DNA from: Pseudobacteroides cellulosolvens ATCC 35603 = DSM 2933
GTDB taxonomy: Bacteria > Bacillota > Clostridia > Acetivibrionales > DSM-2933
DNA: 64,000 bases
Direction: 5' to 3'
NCBI RefSeq assembly: GCF_001262605.1
Contig: NZ_LGTC01000001.1
Span: 4,660,001-4,724,000 of the forward strand
Positions 43,233 to 52,696 of this stretch are shown here, in pieces. The translations under genes and the position numbers were made by a program. The notes under the pieces are model-generated. The model was not told the origin of the DNA. It made no database searches and saw only the letters and a program-made list of their open reading frames with translations. Numbering within the stretch: position 1 is the stretch's first letter; the number at the start of each line of letters is the position of its first letter.

Positions 43233-43787
43233 ATGAAGATAGTAAAATTGGATATAAATTATCTATCCCCACCACCTGCAATAAAGTATTGTAAGAAATG
43301 CGGCAAAAAAGCAGAGCATATTTGCTCCGAATTGTTTCGGGTAAATGCTCAACGCAAGTATTTAGATATATGGTTAATCTATAAATGTTCAGATTGTGAT
43401 TCTACATGGAATATGACCATCTATTCACGTGTAAATCCCAAAAGTATTTCACCTGAAATATTAGATGGGTTCCATAACAATAACGGAGAGCTTGTCAGAA
43501 AATATGCTATGGATACGGTGCTAATACGCAGGAATGGAGCCGAAGTTGGCCTTCCCAAGTATGAAATATTAGGCCCTGCTATTGATTTTACCATTCCTGT
43601 TGAATTGCATATAAAAAGCCCCTACCCATCCCAACTTAAAGTATCTGCTTTGTTACGGGAAATATTAAACTTATCTAAAGATGCTTTAGAACAAATGATG
43701 GTGAGCGAAACAATCCGCAGCACTGGCGGACTTGACTTAAAAAAATCCAAAATGCAAACAGAAGTTATTGTGAATATAGATAACTAA
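43233..43787 (+). CDS. DUF1062 domain protein with zinc-ribbon
   Basis: A 184-aa protein. Two C-x2-C pairs (C-K-K-C near residue 20 and C-S-D-C near 52) suggest a zinc ribbon. The middle and C-terminal part is soluble, ending S-E-T-I-R-S-T-G-G. It matches DUF1062, a family of unknown function in Firmicutes. The leader peptide and SD hairpin imply translational control, such as antibiotic or stress response. Followed by a strong terminator. Confidence 0.75.
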   Translation: MKIVKLDINYLSPPPAIKYCKKCGKKAEHICSELFRVNAQRKYLDIWLIYKCSDCDSTWNMTIYSRVNPKSISPEILDGFHNNNGELVRKYAMDTVLIRRNGAEVGLPKYEILGPAIDFTIPVELHIKSPYPSQLKVSALLREILNLSKDALEQMMVSETIRSTGGLDLKKSKMQTEVIVNIDN

Positions 43788-43825
43788 AGAATGACTAAAA
43801 TTTTACTAAGTGTGTTATAAATTAT

Positions 43826-43866
43826 AAAAGACTTATGTTTCATAACTTTGGAACATAAGTCTTTTT
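43826..43866 (+). terminator. Rho-independent terminator after the DUF1062 gene
   Basis: AAAAGACTTATGTT (43826-43839) pairs with AACATAAGTCTTTT (43852-43865) and ends in T5. Confidence 0.85.
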
Positions 43867-43884
43867 ACATCATGAGACATATCA

Positions 43885-43990
43885 GGTCATTTTAAAAAAT
43901 ACATTATTTGAGTATTATTCCACATGTGGTAAATGTTAGCTTACTTACCCGCCTTACTTACCAGTTAATTATTTGTTATTCCCCTAATCA
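43885..43990. repeat. Dispersed intergenic repeat, copy 2 (in the 395-base gap 43788-44182)
   Basis: Begins AGGTCATTTTA and holds TTAATTATTTGTTATTCCCCTAA, resembling 41106-41190. The rest of the gap 43991-44182 is AT-rich, with the AGGAGG ribosome site of the hydrolase at about 44170-44175, and shows no gene. Confidence 0.4.
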
Positions 43991-44182
43991 ATCACTATTT
44001 TAGGACGTTATCAGTATACATCTTGCATTTCCCATTATTTGTTTTATATGGTATACATTAATTGCTTCACACATAAATATACATCACATATGAAGTAAAA
44101 AACAGCTTATTTAAGTAAACCAATTGCAATAAAATAGAATTAAATAAAATATATAGATTCTAAATAAATCAGGAGGTATAAT

Positions 44183-45088
44183 ATGCTTCATAGAATCATT
44201 TCTTCAATCCTTTCTACTGTTCTTATTTTAGGCCTCACTAGTTCATCATCTTATGCATATGACAAACCCGCAAATAATTCCGCAAGTTTCAGTGGTAAAG
44301 TAGATGTAGGCAACTACTCAATGTTTATTGATGTAAAAGGTAAACGTAAACATGGTCTTCCTACTGTTGTATTTGAAAACGGTAACGGTGACAGCCATGA
44401 AATTTGGAATAAGGTAGCTCCAGAAATAGCAAAAATAACCCGTGTTGTAACATATGACAGAATAGGAATTGGACAATCGGACTCTCCTGATAGAAGAAAG
44501 GTAGATTACACAGCAGCAGGTGAAGTACAGCGGCTTCATAATCTTCTTAAGAATGCCGGAGTAAATGGCCCCATTGTTTTCGCTGTACATTCCATTGGAG
44601 GATTGTACGCCCGTGAATATCAATATCTTCATCCTGATGAGGTTAAAGGTATTATATTCATAGATTCAGCAACAGAGTATGCGGAAAAATGCCTTTTCAA
44701 GGAACTTGATCATAAGGCACAGTTGGAAATAATAACTCAAGACCTATCCTGTGGTACTGGTATTCCGATCGAGTTAGACACCAAAGACATTCTTATTTCT
44801 TACAATCAAATTTGTAAAGCACAAGCCACTGACCCACTGAGAAACCTTCCGATAGAAGTATTATCTGGAGCAAATCATCACTTTCCAGCCACCATGCCGA
44901 ACCTTGAAGCACGGTGGGCAAGCAGACAAGCTTATATTGCCAGCCTGTCTAACCGCTCAATCCATAGAATCGATGCAAATAACGGACATTATCTCCATAA
45001 GGATAATCCAACCTTTGTAATTAATGGAATCAAAGAACTTCTTGCTAAGCTTAAACCTATACATGTTACGAAAAAGATTTTACATTAG
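44183..45088 (+). CDS. Secreted alpha/beta hydrolase
   Basis: A 301-aa protein with a signal peptide (cleavage near residue 25, S-S-Y-A). The alpha/beta-hydrolase fold has oxyanion-region F-E-N-G-N-G-D, nucleophile elbow V-H-S-I-G-G (Ser137, a variant of G-x-S-x-G with His in the first position), and a late A-N-N-G-H-Y-L-H with catalytic His. It could act as an esterase or lipase-like enzyme outside the membrane; substrate unknown. AGGAGG precedes ATG by 7 bases. Confidence 0.8.
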   Translation: MLHRIISSILSTVLILGLTSSSSYAYDKPANNSASFSGKVDVGNYSMFIDVKGKRKHGLPTVVFENGNGDSHEIWNKVAPEIAKITRVVTYDRIGIGQSDSPDRRKVDYTAAGEVQRLHNLLKNAGVNGPIVFAVHSIGGLYAREYQYLHPDEVKGIIFIDSATEYAEKCLFKELDHKAQLEIITQDLSCGTGIPIELDTKDILISYNQICKAQATDPLRNLPIEVLSGANHHFPATMPNLEARWASRQAYIASLSNRSIHRIDANNGHYLHKDNPTFVINGIKELLAKLKPIHVTKKILH

Positions 45089-45117
45089 CAAATGCAGTTG
45101 AATCGTCTGCATTTGCA
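45088..45117 (+). terminator. Hairpin after the hydrolase
   Basis: GCAAATGCAG pairs with CTGCATTTGC (10 bp), overlapping the stop codon region. No T-run follows, so termination is not certain. Confidence 0.45.
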
Positions 45118-45274
45118 ATATAAAAATGAATTTATCGCAATAGTTTTTATTTCTTATACAATAATTTATATTTTTTTGTTTATCCAATTATCTGGCGGGT
45201 ATAAATAGTATGTAATTAATTAAATACACTTTTGCAGTTAAAATACTTATAAATTCAGAAAGGATGTGTTTTAT

Positions 45275-45592
45275 TTGGATTTAAAGGACTTAAAAGTTGT
45301 CAGTCTAAACATTACAGAAGACAATTACGAATATAAAGGTCTTTTTAGGTTATGCAGTGATGATAGATGTATGGATGCAGACCTTGAAAAGTTATCCGAC
45401 CAAAGCTTTCTTGAAGAAGTAAAAGTTACCTTTAATATAAAAGATCCCATTTCAGTAATCAAATCTGATATAATGGATAAGGTTATTGATGCCTCAAAAC
45501 AAGAATCCAGAATAAGCCAGGGTGAACACTGCTGTAATGATACAAGCGACAAGAAGATTCAAAGATCTTTAGATTCCCTGAACATGTCATAA
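45275..45592 (+). CDS. Hypothetical protein, small acidic
   Basis: About 105 aa. TTG 45275 is favoured over GTG 45266 because AAAGGA ends at 45264, too close to the GTG. The N-terminal half alternates strands (L-K-V-V-S-L-N-I-T-E-D-N-Y). No membrane segment. Cys occurs at a C-S-D-D-R-C pair and C-C near the C terminus. I recognise no family. Confidence 0.5.
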   Translation: MDLKDLKVVSLNITEDNYEYKGLFRLCSDDRCMDADLEKLSDQSFLEEVKVTFNIKDPISVIKSDIMDKVIDASKQESRISQGEHCCNDTSDKKIQRSLDSLNMS

Positions 45593-45686
45593 AGCTAATT
45601 GCCAAAATGTTAATCTAGTTAATTATTTGTCTTTATAATATATTTAATGTATTATTTTAATAAAATGCTTATAGGAGAGATGAGAC

Positions 45687-45935
45687 ATGGAAAATTATAA
45701 TATAATGGCAATAGTAATCAGTCATCGTTCAAAAAACGCACCTGACGTACAGAAAGTTCTAACCAAATTCGGATGTATGATAAAAGTTAGACTTGGATTG
45801 CATGAGGCTGGTAATGTTTGCTCCGAAGAAGGATTAATTGTGCTCCAGCTAGCTGGAGATAGTTCTGAAATAAAGAATTTCCAGGAAGAGTTAAATGCCA
45901 TTGAAGGTGTAAGAGCAAATACAATGATAGTTTAG
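45687..45935 (+). CDS. ACT-like small regulator (TM1266 family, iron-only hydrogenase system)
   Basis: An 82-aa single ACT-like fold: I-M-A-I-V-I-S-H-R strand, A-P-D-V-Q-K-V-L helix, L-G-L-H-E-A-G, L-I-V-L-Q-L-A-G strand, then N-A-I-E-G-V-R-A-N. Similar proteins lie beside Fe-Fe hydrogenase maturation genes; none is present here, so the association is only by family. AGGAGAGATG precedes ATG. Confidence 0.7.
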   Translation: MENYNIMAIVISHRSKNAPDVQKVLTKFGCMIKVRLGLHEAGNVCSEEGLIVLQLAGDSSEIKNFQEELNAIEGVRANTMIV

Positions 45936-45946
45936 CTGTAAATATG

Positions 45947-45966
45947 GTCTATAATTACTTATAGAC
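45947..45966 (+). promoter_or_regulatory. Palindromic operator candidate upstream of reverse rubrerythrin
   Basis: GTCTATAA (45947-45954), four bases, TTATAGAC (45959-45966), 50 bases before the ATG. It resembles peroxide-regulator (PerR) boxes in base content but has the wrong spacing for the 7-1-7 consensus. Confidence 0.35.
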
Positions 45967-46015
45967 ACTTTAATATAATTCAAATAATCACAAAATCTAA
46001 GGAGGATTTTTTTCT

Positions 46016-46564
46016 ATGAAAAAATATGTTTGTTCAGTATGCGGATATGTTCATGAAGGTGATGAGGCTCCAGACAAATGCCCACAATGTAAAGCTCCTA
46101 AGGAAAAGTTCTATGAAAAGGTAGAAGGTTTGGCACAATGGGCTGATGAGCATAAAATTGGTGTTGCACAGGGCGTTGATCCTGAGATACTTGAAGGTTT
46201 AAGAGCCAACTTCATGGGCGAGTGTACTGAGGTTGGAATGTACCTTGCTATGAGCCGTCAGGCAGATAGAGAAGGATATCCTGAAATTGCCGAAGCTTAT
46301 AAAAGGATTGCTTTCGAAGAAGCTGATCATGCTGCAAGATTTGCAGAGCTTCTAGGAGAAGTTGTTTACGCTGATACAAAAAAGAACCTACAGCTAAGAG
46401 TTGAAGCAGAGCATGGTGCATGCCAGGGCAAAAAAGACATCGCAACAAAAGCAAAGCAGCTTAATTATGACGCAATTCATGATACAGTTCATGAAATGTG
46501 CAAGGATGAAGCACGTCATGGAATGGCATTTAAAGGCCTTTTGGAAAGGTATTTCGGTAAATAA
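46016..46564 (+). CDS. Reverse rubrerythrin (N-terminal rubredoxin, NADH peroxidase type)
   Basis: A 182-aa protein with an N-terminal rubredoxin-like knuckle pair (C-S-V-C-G and C-P-Q-C-K) and a ferritin-like di-iron domain (E-C-T-E-V-G-M, E-E-A-D-H-A, E-A-E-H-G and D-E-A-R-H). Domain order is reversed from classical rubrerythrin, as in clostridial RevRbr. It reduces H2O2 with electrons from NADH via rubredoxin. AGGAGG precedes ATG. Expected to protect this anaerobe from oxygen stress. Confidence 0.92.
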   Translation: MKKYVCSVCGYVHEGDEAPDKCPQCKAPKEKFYEKVEGLAQWADEHKIGVAQGVDPEILEGLRANFMGECTEVGMYLAMSRQADREGYPEIAEAYKRIAFEEADHAARFAELLGEVVYADTKKNLQLRVEAEHGACQGKKDIATKAKQLNYDAIHDTVHEMCKDEARHGMAFKGLLERYFGK

Positions 46565-46574
46565 AAATTGCATT

Positions 46575-46617
46575 ACAAAATGAGGAATGTTGCAAATAGC
46601 AGCATTCCTCATTTTGT
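46575..46617. terminator. Rho-independent terminator, reverse rubrerythrin
   Basis: CAAAATGAGGAATGTTGC pairs with GCATTCCTCATTTTG across a short loop; T-run on the + side, A-run on the other. It is convergent with the next - strand gene. Confidence 0.85.
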
Positions 46618-46625
46618 ATAATGTC

Positions 46626-47363
46626 TTATAATTTCATAACTTTAGCTATATCTTTTACGCTTCCGGAAAATATCTCCAACTGCTGGTTTATATTATTTGA
46701 TACCTGATCAGACATGTTATCACTTAATTCATCAGAATAAATAATTGTCTCAATCTTTTCCAATGTGCTCAATATATAATAAAGCTTCGATTCACAATCA
46801 TCAAGATTGTTTCTTATATGTTGAAGTTCAGCTAATGTCTGTTTTTTTTCCGACAGGGCTTTCTCATAGGTTTGTCTCGCAATTTCACTTATGCCTGAAC
46901 TTAGCTTCATTTCCAGTGACTTTATGTCGGTAGAAGCTTGTGCATCCCGGTTTCTAAGAAACCCAGTCGCTTTTCTATAACTCATTACCAGATTGGGTAT
47001 CAGCTCCTCAAAGCTTGCTATCTCATACATAAACCTTGTTATAAACTGATACTTTCCTTTGTCAAAAGATTTGATATTGTTCAATACATTTCCAAGTTTA
47101 TCAATGATAGGTGTCAGCCTGTCTCTTGACTCATATGCAAGCTTGTGTAAATCATTATAATTGACTTCTTTTGTTTGAGGCTCATAATCCTCTGAAAATA
47201 ATACCGAATATGTAGCTGTAAATAGAAATACAGCACCTCCGATTACTGCTCCGATAGGAGAATTATACCTGCCTAATGATATTGCACAGGCTATTACAGC
47301 CGCACCAAAAGCTAATGCAGTTTTCAAACTAAATACCGAATCAAAAAGACTATTATTTTTCAT
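46626..47363 (-). CDS. Membrane-anchored coiled-coil protein
   Basis: A 245-aa protein; ATG at 47363 is used because AGGA sits about 6 bases upstream. Two closely spaced hydrophobic segments (about residues 12-28 and 38-55) lead to a long alpha-helical, coiled-coil body (about 75-230, E-K-K-Q-T-L-A-E-L-Q). Layout resembles XpaC-like 5-bromo-4-chloroindolyl phosphate hydrolysis proteins and TelA-partner proteins, but without a clear motif. Function unknown. Confidence 0.5.
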   Translation of the reverse strand: MKNNSLFDSVFSLKTALAFGAAVIACAISLGRYNSPIGAVIGGAVFLFTATYSVLFSEDYEPQTKEVNYNDLHKLAYESRDRLTPIIDKLGNVLNNIKSFDKGKYQFITRFMYEIASFEELIPNLVMSYRKATGFLRNRDAQASTDIKSLEMKLSSGISEIARQTYEKALSEKKQTLAELQHIRNNLDDCESKLYYILSTLEKIETIIYSDELSDNMSDQVSNNINQQLEIFSGSVKDIAKVMKL

Positions 47364-47516
47364 ACACACATCCTGGAAGAAAGCTCTATTTGCTCAAATA
47401 ATTTCAAAGTGGTATCAGGGCAAATTTAGAAGTAGATTGCTTCCTTAAATGTTATTTACTACTTATTATATATTATTTTTTACAATGAAATGAGTTAATT
47501 TCAGAAAAAGATATGA

Positions 47517-47556
47517 ATATAAAAAAACAACTCCGGCAATTAATTTTACCGGAGCT
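47517..47556 (-). terminator. Terminator of the DUF5050 lipoprotein gene
   Basis: CTCCGG ... CCGGAG stem with T-run on the - strand, 30 bases after the stop. Confidence 0.75.
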
Positions 47557-47587
47557 GCTCGTTAGTAAATAACATTGTTAATACAAA

Positions 47588-48568
47588 TTATTGAATTTTT
47601 TGATTATCAGTACCGTCCTTCTTCATTCTGAAGCCGATATACCTGTTATCTTTGTCAGTATATGTCTCGTCTAATATCAAATAATAAATCCATTCTCCTG
47701 CCATATTGATATACATGGATACCTTTTCATTAAGCCTGGTCCTGTCGTTGCCATCTTTCTTTATCCTATACATTGCTTTATAGGAAGAATCATTGCGGTA
47801 GTAAATCCAGTCTCCTGAAACATTTACAAATGCACATATGTCCCTTGTTACTCTTGTCCTCTCGGTGCCGTCTGTTTTAATTTTATAGAGTCTGTCCTTA
47901 TCTCCCCCATCAGAATAATAAATCCAATCTCCATCTACAGCTATATACCATGCCCTGTATTCATAAAGTTTTATATTCTTTGATCCATCTAAAGACATCT
48001 TGCACAAACTGTCCCTTTCGTTAAAATTGGAATAATAAATCCAATCTCCCGATATCGTAACATATTTTGATTCGTTGTCATTAATCTTAGTCTTCTTGCT
48101 GCCATCAAGCTTCATTCTATAAATTTTGTTGCCGTCGGTAGAATCGGTATAGTAAAGCCACCCTTTGTAATAAGTCATAAAAGAGCAATTATCTTCATTA
48201 ATTACTTCCCTACCTGTGCCATCTGTCTTAATTCTAGTGACTTTAAACTTGTCATCTACATTTATGTAGTATACATAGTCACCTATAACATTTATAAACC
48301 TTGGAGTGTCATCAGTTAAAACCGTTTTTTGACTTCCATCCGGTTTGGATTTGGCCAGCTTATAATCATTGTCAGAAAAATAAACCCACTCACCACTCTT
48401 AAATACAATACCTGCATTGGAGACATTGGTGTAAGGAGTCTCTGAAGGACTGTAGATTTCCTGGATTTTTTCCAACTCACTTATATTGATATTTGAAGAA
48501 CTACATGATGTCAACACAAGTGAAAACAAAATAAGCAAGATACTGACCTTTTTTACTAAAACATTCAT
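47588..48568 (-). CDS. Lipoprotein with DUF5050-type beta-propeller repeats
   Basis: A 326-aa protein with a lipobox L-T-S-C (Cys about residue 22) and six to seven repeats of about 40 residues of the form G-D-W-I-Y-Y, L-Y-K-I-K-x-D-G-x, typical of DUF5050 propellers. Predicted to be anchored to the outer face of the membrane. Ligand unknown. Not co-transcribed with the GH3 gene upstream, from which a repeat and 192 bases separate it. Confidence 0.8.
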   Translation of the reverse strand: MNVLVKKVSILLILFSLVLTSCSSSNINISELEKIQEIYSPSETPYTNVSNAGIVFKSGEWVYFSDNDYKLAKSKPDGSQKTVLTDDTPRFINVIGDYVYYINVDDKFKVTRIKTDGTGREVINEDNCSFMTYYKGWLYYTDSTDGNKIYRMKLDGSKKTKINDNESKYVTISGDWIYYSNFNERDSLCKMSLDGSKNIKLYEYRAWYIAVDGDWIYYSDGGDKDRLYKIKTDGTERTRVTRDICAFVNVSGDWIYYRNDSSYKAMYRIKKDGNDRTRLNEKVSMYINMAGEWIYYLILDETYTDKDNRYIGFRMKKDGTDNQKIQ

Positions 48569-48587
48569 TAGACCTGTCCCCTTTTTA

Positions 48588-48640
48588 AACCTTGATTTTT
48601 CGATAGAAATTATGGAGTAGTATACACAATAATTACCTAG
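48588..48640. repeat. Short dispersed palindromic repeat, copy 2
   Basis: AACCTTGAT then AGAAATTATGGAGTAGTATACAC; aligns with 26852-26902 (same leader word and same hairpin core). It lies just upstream of the DUF5050 lipoprotein gene. Confidence 0.55.
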
Positions 48641-48760
48641 GCATTGAAATAAATTATATACTAATACCTTATCCCTATATAATAATTATAATTATAAAAT
48701 TACAAAATGAAAGCTTTTCTTTAAAAGTTCAAAATTTTTTTACAAAGTTTGCACGTATGC

Positions 48761-51112
48761 CTAAACAGCAGGATAATTTGCTGCAGTAGCATTAAAGTGC
48801 TTTGCCAGAAGGATAATATCCGACATGTTTATTGAACCATCCAAATTTAAATCGAATTGACTTTCATAATGTGCATCACTGCTAACTGCATTAAATACCT
48901 TAGCAAGACTTATAACATCAGCCATGTTTATAGCATCGTCCTGAATACCGTTTTTAGGTATATCACCTACCCACATTTCCACCGGTGAAGACTGGCTGGA
49001 CAATTCCTTATCGGCAGTCAGTAGAATGTTGCTGATTGTCCTTGTCAGATAACCTGTTTTACTTATTTTCAAGGAATATCCATCAGTACTTAATGGTAAG
49101 CCTTTAATTTCAAAATATCCCTTTGCATCTGTAACAGCATTAAGCTGTTTTCCAACAACCTCCACCTTAAATCCCTGCTTTAAGTCTGTGCCAGCAGATA
49201 TAACCGCAAAGTCAGGGCTCACATATCCACTAAGCTTATAGCCTTCGTCAGCTTTCATTTTCAAGCCATAACCCAATTGGTAAAGAGGTGTTTTTCCATC
49301 TCCCTCATTTACAGGTATCTGTGCATTGCTTGAAGGCCATGACATAGGAAGCTTTCCGCTAAAATCATAATCACCGAACAAGCAATCGGAAACACCATTG
49401 CCCTCAGTTCCTGGGAGCCATGCAGCAACAAAAGCAGCTGAGTCCTTTATCTGATCTGTTACAATCATCGGTCTTCCCGATACTAATACTACTACCATTG
49501 GAATACCTGCACTCTTAACATTGTTAATAGTCTGGATATCATCAGCGGATAATGCTACGTCAGTTCTATCCCCTTTTACTTCTGCATAAGGTGTTTCACC
49601 AACAACAACTACAGCAACATCATGTCCCTGTGCTCCATAGCCGTTTAGATTGTATGTTACAGTTGTTCCAGGGTTTACTGCACTCTTTATACCCTGCAAT
49701 ATGGTAGTACCTTGTGTAATATTACCGCTCTTTCCCTGCCATGTTATTGTCCATCCTCCGCACTGATTGCCCAAATCATCTGCATTTTTACCTGCTACAA
49801 AAATTTTCTTCCCACTCTTTGCTAAAGGTAAAACCTTGTTATCATTTTTCAATAAGACCAAAGACTTTCTAACAGCTTCTCTTGCAACAGCCCTGTGATC
49901 GGCTGAACCTACTTGGGACATAAGACTTCTGTCGGCATATGGTTTTTCAAAAAGCCCTAACTGGATTTTAACTCTAAGAATTCTGGTAACAGCGTCATCA
50001 ATTCTGGACATTGGAACTTCTCCATTTCCAACCAGATCCTTAAGATGAGTTATAACAGTCTTCCACATCCTTGGTTCCATATACATATCAACACCTGCAT
50101 TGACAGACTCCTTTACACAATTTCTAAAGTTAGCCTTGTCTATGTCTTTTATAGCTTCATAATCTGATACCACAAAACCATCAAATTTCAATTCATTCTT
50201 TAAAATATCAGTAAGCAAACGCTTATTGCCATGGCACTCCAACCCATTGATGCTGCTAAAAGATGCCATTAGAGTTCTTGCACCTGCTTTAATTGCTTCT
50301 ATGTACGGAGGTAAATATTTTTCTCTGATTTGGTCTTCTGTTAGGACTGAATCACTTGCATCAACGCCATTTGTGGTAGCTCCGTCACCTATAAAATGTT
50401 TAATACACCCTAAAATCTTATCATTTTTTGTTAGGTCTGTAAGGTAATTGTCACCCTGCAGGCCCTTTGTAGCCGCTACACCTAATCTTGTAACAATGTC
50501 GGTATTCTCACTGAAACCTTCATAAGTTCTGCCCCATTTTTCGTTCTGGGGAACAGCTATACAAGGTGCAAAAGTCCAGTGAACTCCTGTTGCCCTTACC
50601 TCTTTGGCCGTTATCTGTCCTATTTTATAAACAAGCTCTTCATCATTTGCTGCTCCAAGGCCAATATTGTGAGGAAAAATAGTAGCACCATACAGGTTAT
50701 TATGACCATGCACAGCATCTACCCCGTATATAAAAGGTATTTGGAGCCTTGTAGACATAGCTGCCTTTTGGTAGGCATCTGTCATATCACACCATCCTGT
50801 AGGTGTGTTTGAGAGTGGAACATTTCCACCACCGCTCAAAATAGATCCTAAATAATAATTCTTTACATCATCAGCTGTTGCAGTATGTCTCTCAGGCTGA
50901 ATCATCTGTCCCACCTTCTCATCAAGTGTCATTCTGGAAAGAAGGTCTTTTACCCTTGACTCTACAGGCTGGCTCGGATCCTGATAAACATTTGCCGCCT
51001 TTACATTAGTTGGTGCATTGACAAACACCAGACTCGATACTGTTACCGCCGATACAAAAATTGATAGTACACTTTTTGATTTTTTTCTTATACTTTTTTC
51101 CCCTATTAGCAT
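48761..51112 (-). CDS. Cellulosomal GH3 beta-glucosidase/xylosidase with dockerin
   Basis: A 783-aa protein with a signal peptide (about residues 1-39) and a two-domain GH3 enzyme. Domain one has M-T-L-D-E-K-V-G-Q-M, G-V-D-A-V-H-G-H and the nucleophile Asp317 (V-S-D-Y-E-A). Domain two has V-V-V-G-E-T-P-Y-A-E and P-L-Y-Q-L-G-Y-G-L. After about residue 620 comes an X-like module (S-G-Y-V-S-P-D-F) and a dockerin with two Ca-binding repeats (D-D-A-I-N-M and D-G-S-I-N-M). GGGAGAAG precedes ATG. It would cleave terminal beta-linked glucose or other sugars from oligosaccharides at the cellulosome. Confidence 0.92.
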   Translation of the reverse strand: MLIGEKSIRKKSKSVLSIFVSAVTVSSLVFVNAPTNVKAANVYQDPSQPVESRVKDLLSRMTLDEKVGQMIQPERHTATADDVKNYYLGSILSGGGNVPLSNTPTGWCDMTDAYQKAAMSTRLQIPFIYGVDAVHGHNNLYGATIFPHNIGLGAANDEELVYKIGQITAKEVRATGVHWTFAPCIAVPQNEKWGRTYEGFSENTDIVTRLGVAATKGLQGDNYLTDLTKNDKILGCIKHFIGDGATTNGVDASDSVLTEDQIREKYLPPYIEAIKAGARTLMASFSSINGLECHGNKRLLTDILKNELKFDGFVVSDYEAIKDIDKANFRNCVKESVNAGVDMYMEPRMWKTVITHLKDLVGNGEVPMSRIDDAVTRILRVKIQLGLFEKPYADRSLMSQVGSADHRAVAREAVRKSLVLLKNDNKVLPLAKSGKKIFVAGKNADDLGNQCGGWTITWQGKSGNITQGTTILQGIKSAVNPGTTVTYNLNGYGAQGHDVAVVVVGETPYAEVKGDRTDVALSADDIQTINNVKSAGIPMVVVLVSGRPMIVTDQIKDSAAFVAAWLPGTEGNGVSDCLFGDYDFSGKLPMSWPSSNAQIPVNEGDGKTPLYQLGYGLKMKADEGYKLSGYVSPDFAVISAGTDLKQGFKVEVVGKQLNAVTDAKGYFEIKGLPLSTDGYSLKISKTGYLTRTISNILLTADKELSSQSSPVEMWVGDIPKNGIQDDAINMADVISLAKVFNAVSSDAHYESQFDLNLDGSINMSDIILLAKHFNATAANYPAV

Positions 51113-51579
51113 TTTTCTTCTCCCTCTCTTAAAGTTTTATTTTTTTATTGTTTTCTTTATAAAAAATTAAGCCTCCCTTCACTATGGAAATATACTTACA
51201 TTTTATGAAAAAATTAACTTAACGAAAGCAAATGTTGCTTTGGTGCCTTGTCTCATTAATATCAGAATTCCAATTTCTAAAGACACCATAATTCTAAGAA
51301 AACAAAACTACAACTTTATCCTATAAATTATATAAAAGGGACATTGCTGAGAATAATTGCTACAGAAGCTACTTATTTTTGTGAAATACCACTGCAAAAA
51401 TCTACTTATTATTTTATATAAGACTTATATAATGATATTTTAAATTTTATCATTTTAACTAATTATTTTCAATCGCTTATGAGAGCTTTTCAAAAATACA
51501 TCTATACGCCTAAATACAAATTGCCAATAAAATCATCTAATGCTATAATATTTTATTATTTAGACAAGGAGATAACACA
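51113..51579. other. 467-base divergent intergenic region, nothing clear
   Basis: Between GH3 (-) and the Ca2+/H+ antiporter (+). AT-rich, with no ORF, RNA or terminator-like stem that I can support. ACAAGGAGA at about 51564-51572 is the antiporter ribosome site. Confidence 0.5.
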
Positions 51580-52626
51580 ATGAAATACTTAAAGTTGTTA
51601 TTGATATTTATACCAATAAGTATCATATGTGAGGTTTTGAAGCTGAATGAAGTTGCACTGTTTTTCACATCTGCAGCAGCTATAATTCCATTAGCGGGCA
51701 TCATGGGGGAAGCAACAGAAGAAATATCAGTTTACTCAGGCCCAAGAATAGGTGGTTTTCTTAATGCCACTTTCGGTAATGCTACAGAACTTATTATCGC
51801 TTTCTTTGCATTGAAGGAAGGACTATTTGACATAGTAAAGGCATCTATTGCAGGTTCTGTTATAGGAAACGTCCTTTTAGTTCTTGGTGCAAGTATGTTT
51901 GTAGGTGGACTAAAATTCAAAACCCAGACATTTAACAAAAGTGCAAATGAGGTTACATCAAGCATGCTGCTGTTTGCAGTTATAGGTCTTGTGGTACCGG
52001 CTATATTCTTGCACACGGTAAAACCTGAGCTCCTAAGCTCGCCCCACTATGAAAAGCTGAGCATAGGGATTGCAGCCTTTATGTTTATAATATACATATG
52101 CGGCCTTTTCTTTTCATTCTATACACATAAGGATATTTATGGAACCAATCATAGCGAAGAAATAAAGTCAAAGTGGAGTTTAAAGAAGTCAATTTCAATT
52201 CTCGTACTTGCAACAGTAGCAATTGCTCTTGAAAGTGAGTTTTTAGTCGGATCAGTTGAATCTGTCACCCATTCACTTGGACTAAGCGAATTCTTCGTAG
52301 GTATCATACTGATACCAATCATCGGAAATGCAGCAGAACATAGCACTGCAATACTGATGGCAGCAAAAAACAAAATGGATGTTGCTCTTGAAATTGCCTT
52401 AGGTTCAAGCCTTCAGATTATCTTGTTTGTTGCACCGCTCTTAATATTCCTAAGCTTGATATTCAAGCCTATGGATTTTGTATTTAACGAATTTGAGCTG
52501 ATATCCATAATCGTTGCAGTAATAATAGCCAACAAAGTATCAAACGATGGTGAATCCAACTGGCTTGAAGGTCTTCAGCTCATAGCAGTATACGGTATAC
52601 TGGCAATTTCGTTCCTAATAATATAA
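51580..52626 (+). CDS. cax: Ca2+/H+ antiporter (Cax family)
   Basis: A 348-aa membrane protein with about eleven helices. It has the duplicated alpha repeats of the Ca2+/cation antiporter superfamily: G-F-L-N-A-T-F-G-N-A-T-E-L-I-I and I-I-G-N-A-A-E-H-S-T-A, with acidic residues for ion binding. It removes Ca2+ from the cell in exchange for protons. Flanked by a terminator at 52649. Confidence 0.93.
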   Translation: MKYLKLLLIFIPISIICEVLKLNEVALFFTSAAAIIPLAGIMGEATEEISVYSGPRIGGFLNATFGNATELIIAFFALKEGLFDIVKASIAGSVIGNVLLVLGASMFVGGLKFKTQTFNKSANEVTSSMLLFAVIGLVVPAIFLHTVKPELLSSPHYEKLSIGIAAFMFIIYICGLFFSFYTHKDIYGTNHSEEIKSKWSLKKSISILVLATVAIALESEFLVGSVESVTHSLGLSEFFVGIILIPIIGNAAEHSTAILMAAKNKMDVALEIALGSSLQIILFVAPLLIFLSLIFKPMDFVFNEFELISIIVAVIIANKVSNDGESNWLEGLQLIAVYGILAISFLII

Positions 52627-52648
52627 TTTAAATATTAAGATGAAATTA

Positions 52649-52677
52649 AAGAGGTGGCCTAATGGTCACCTCTTAAT
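52649..52677. terminator. Terminator after cax
   Basis: AAGAGGTG (52649-52656) pairs with CACCTCTT (52667-52674); convergent with the GH9 cellulase gene on the other strand. Confidence 0.75.
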
Positions 52678-52696
52678 TATGAAATTTAATTTTATA

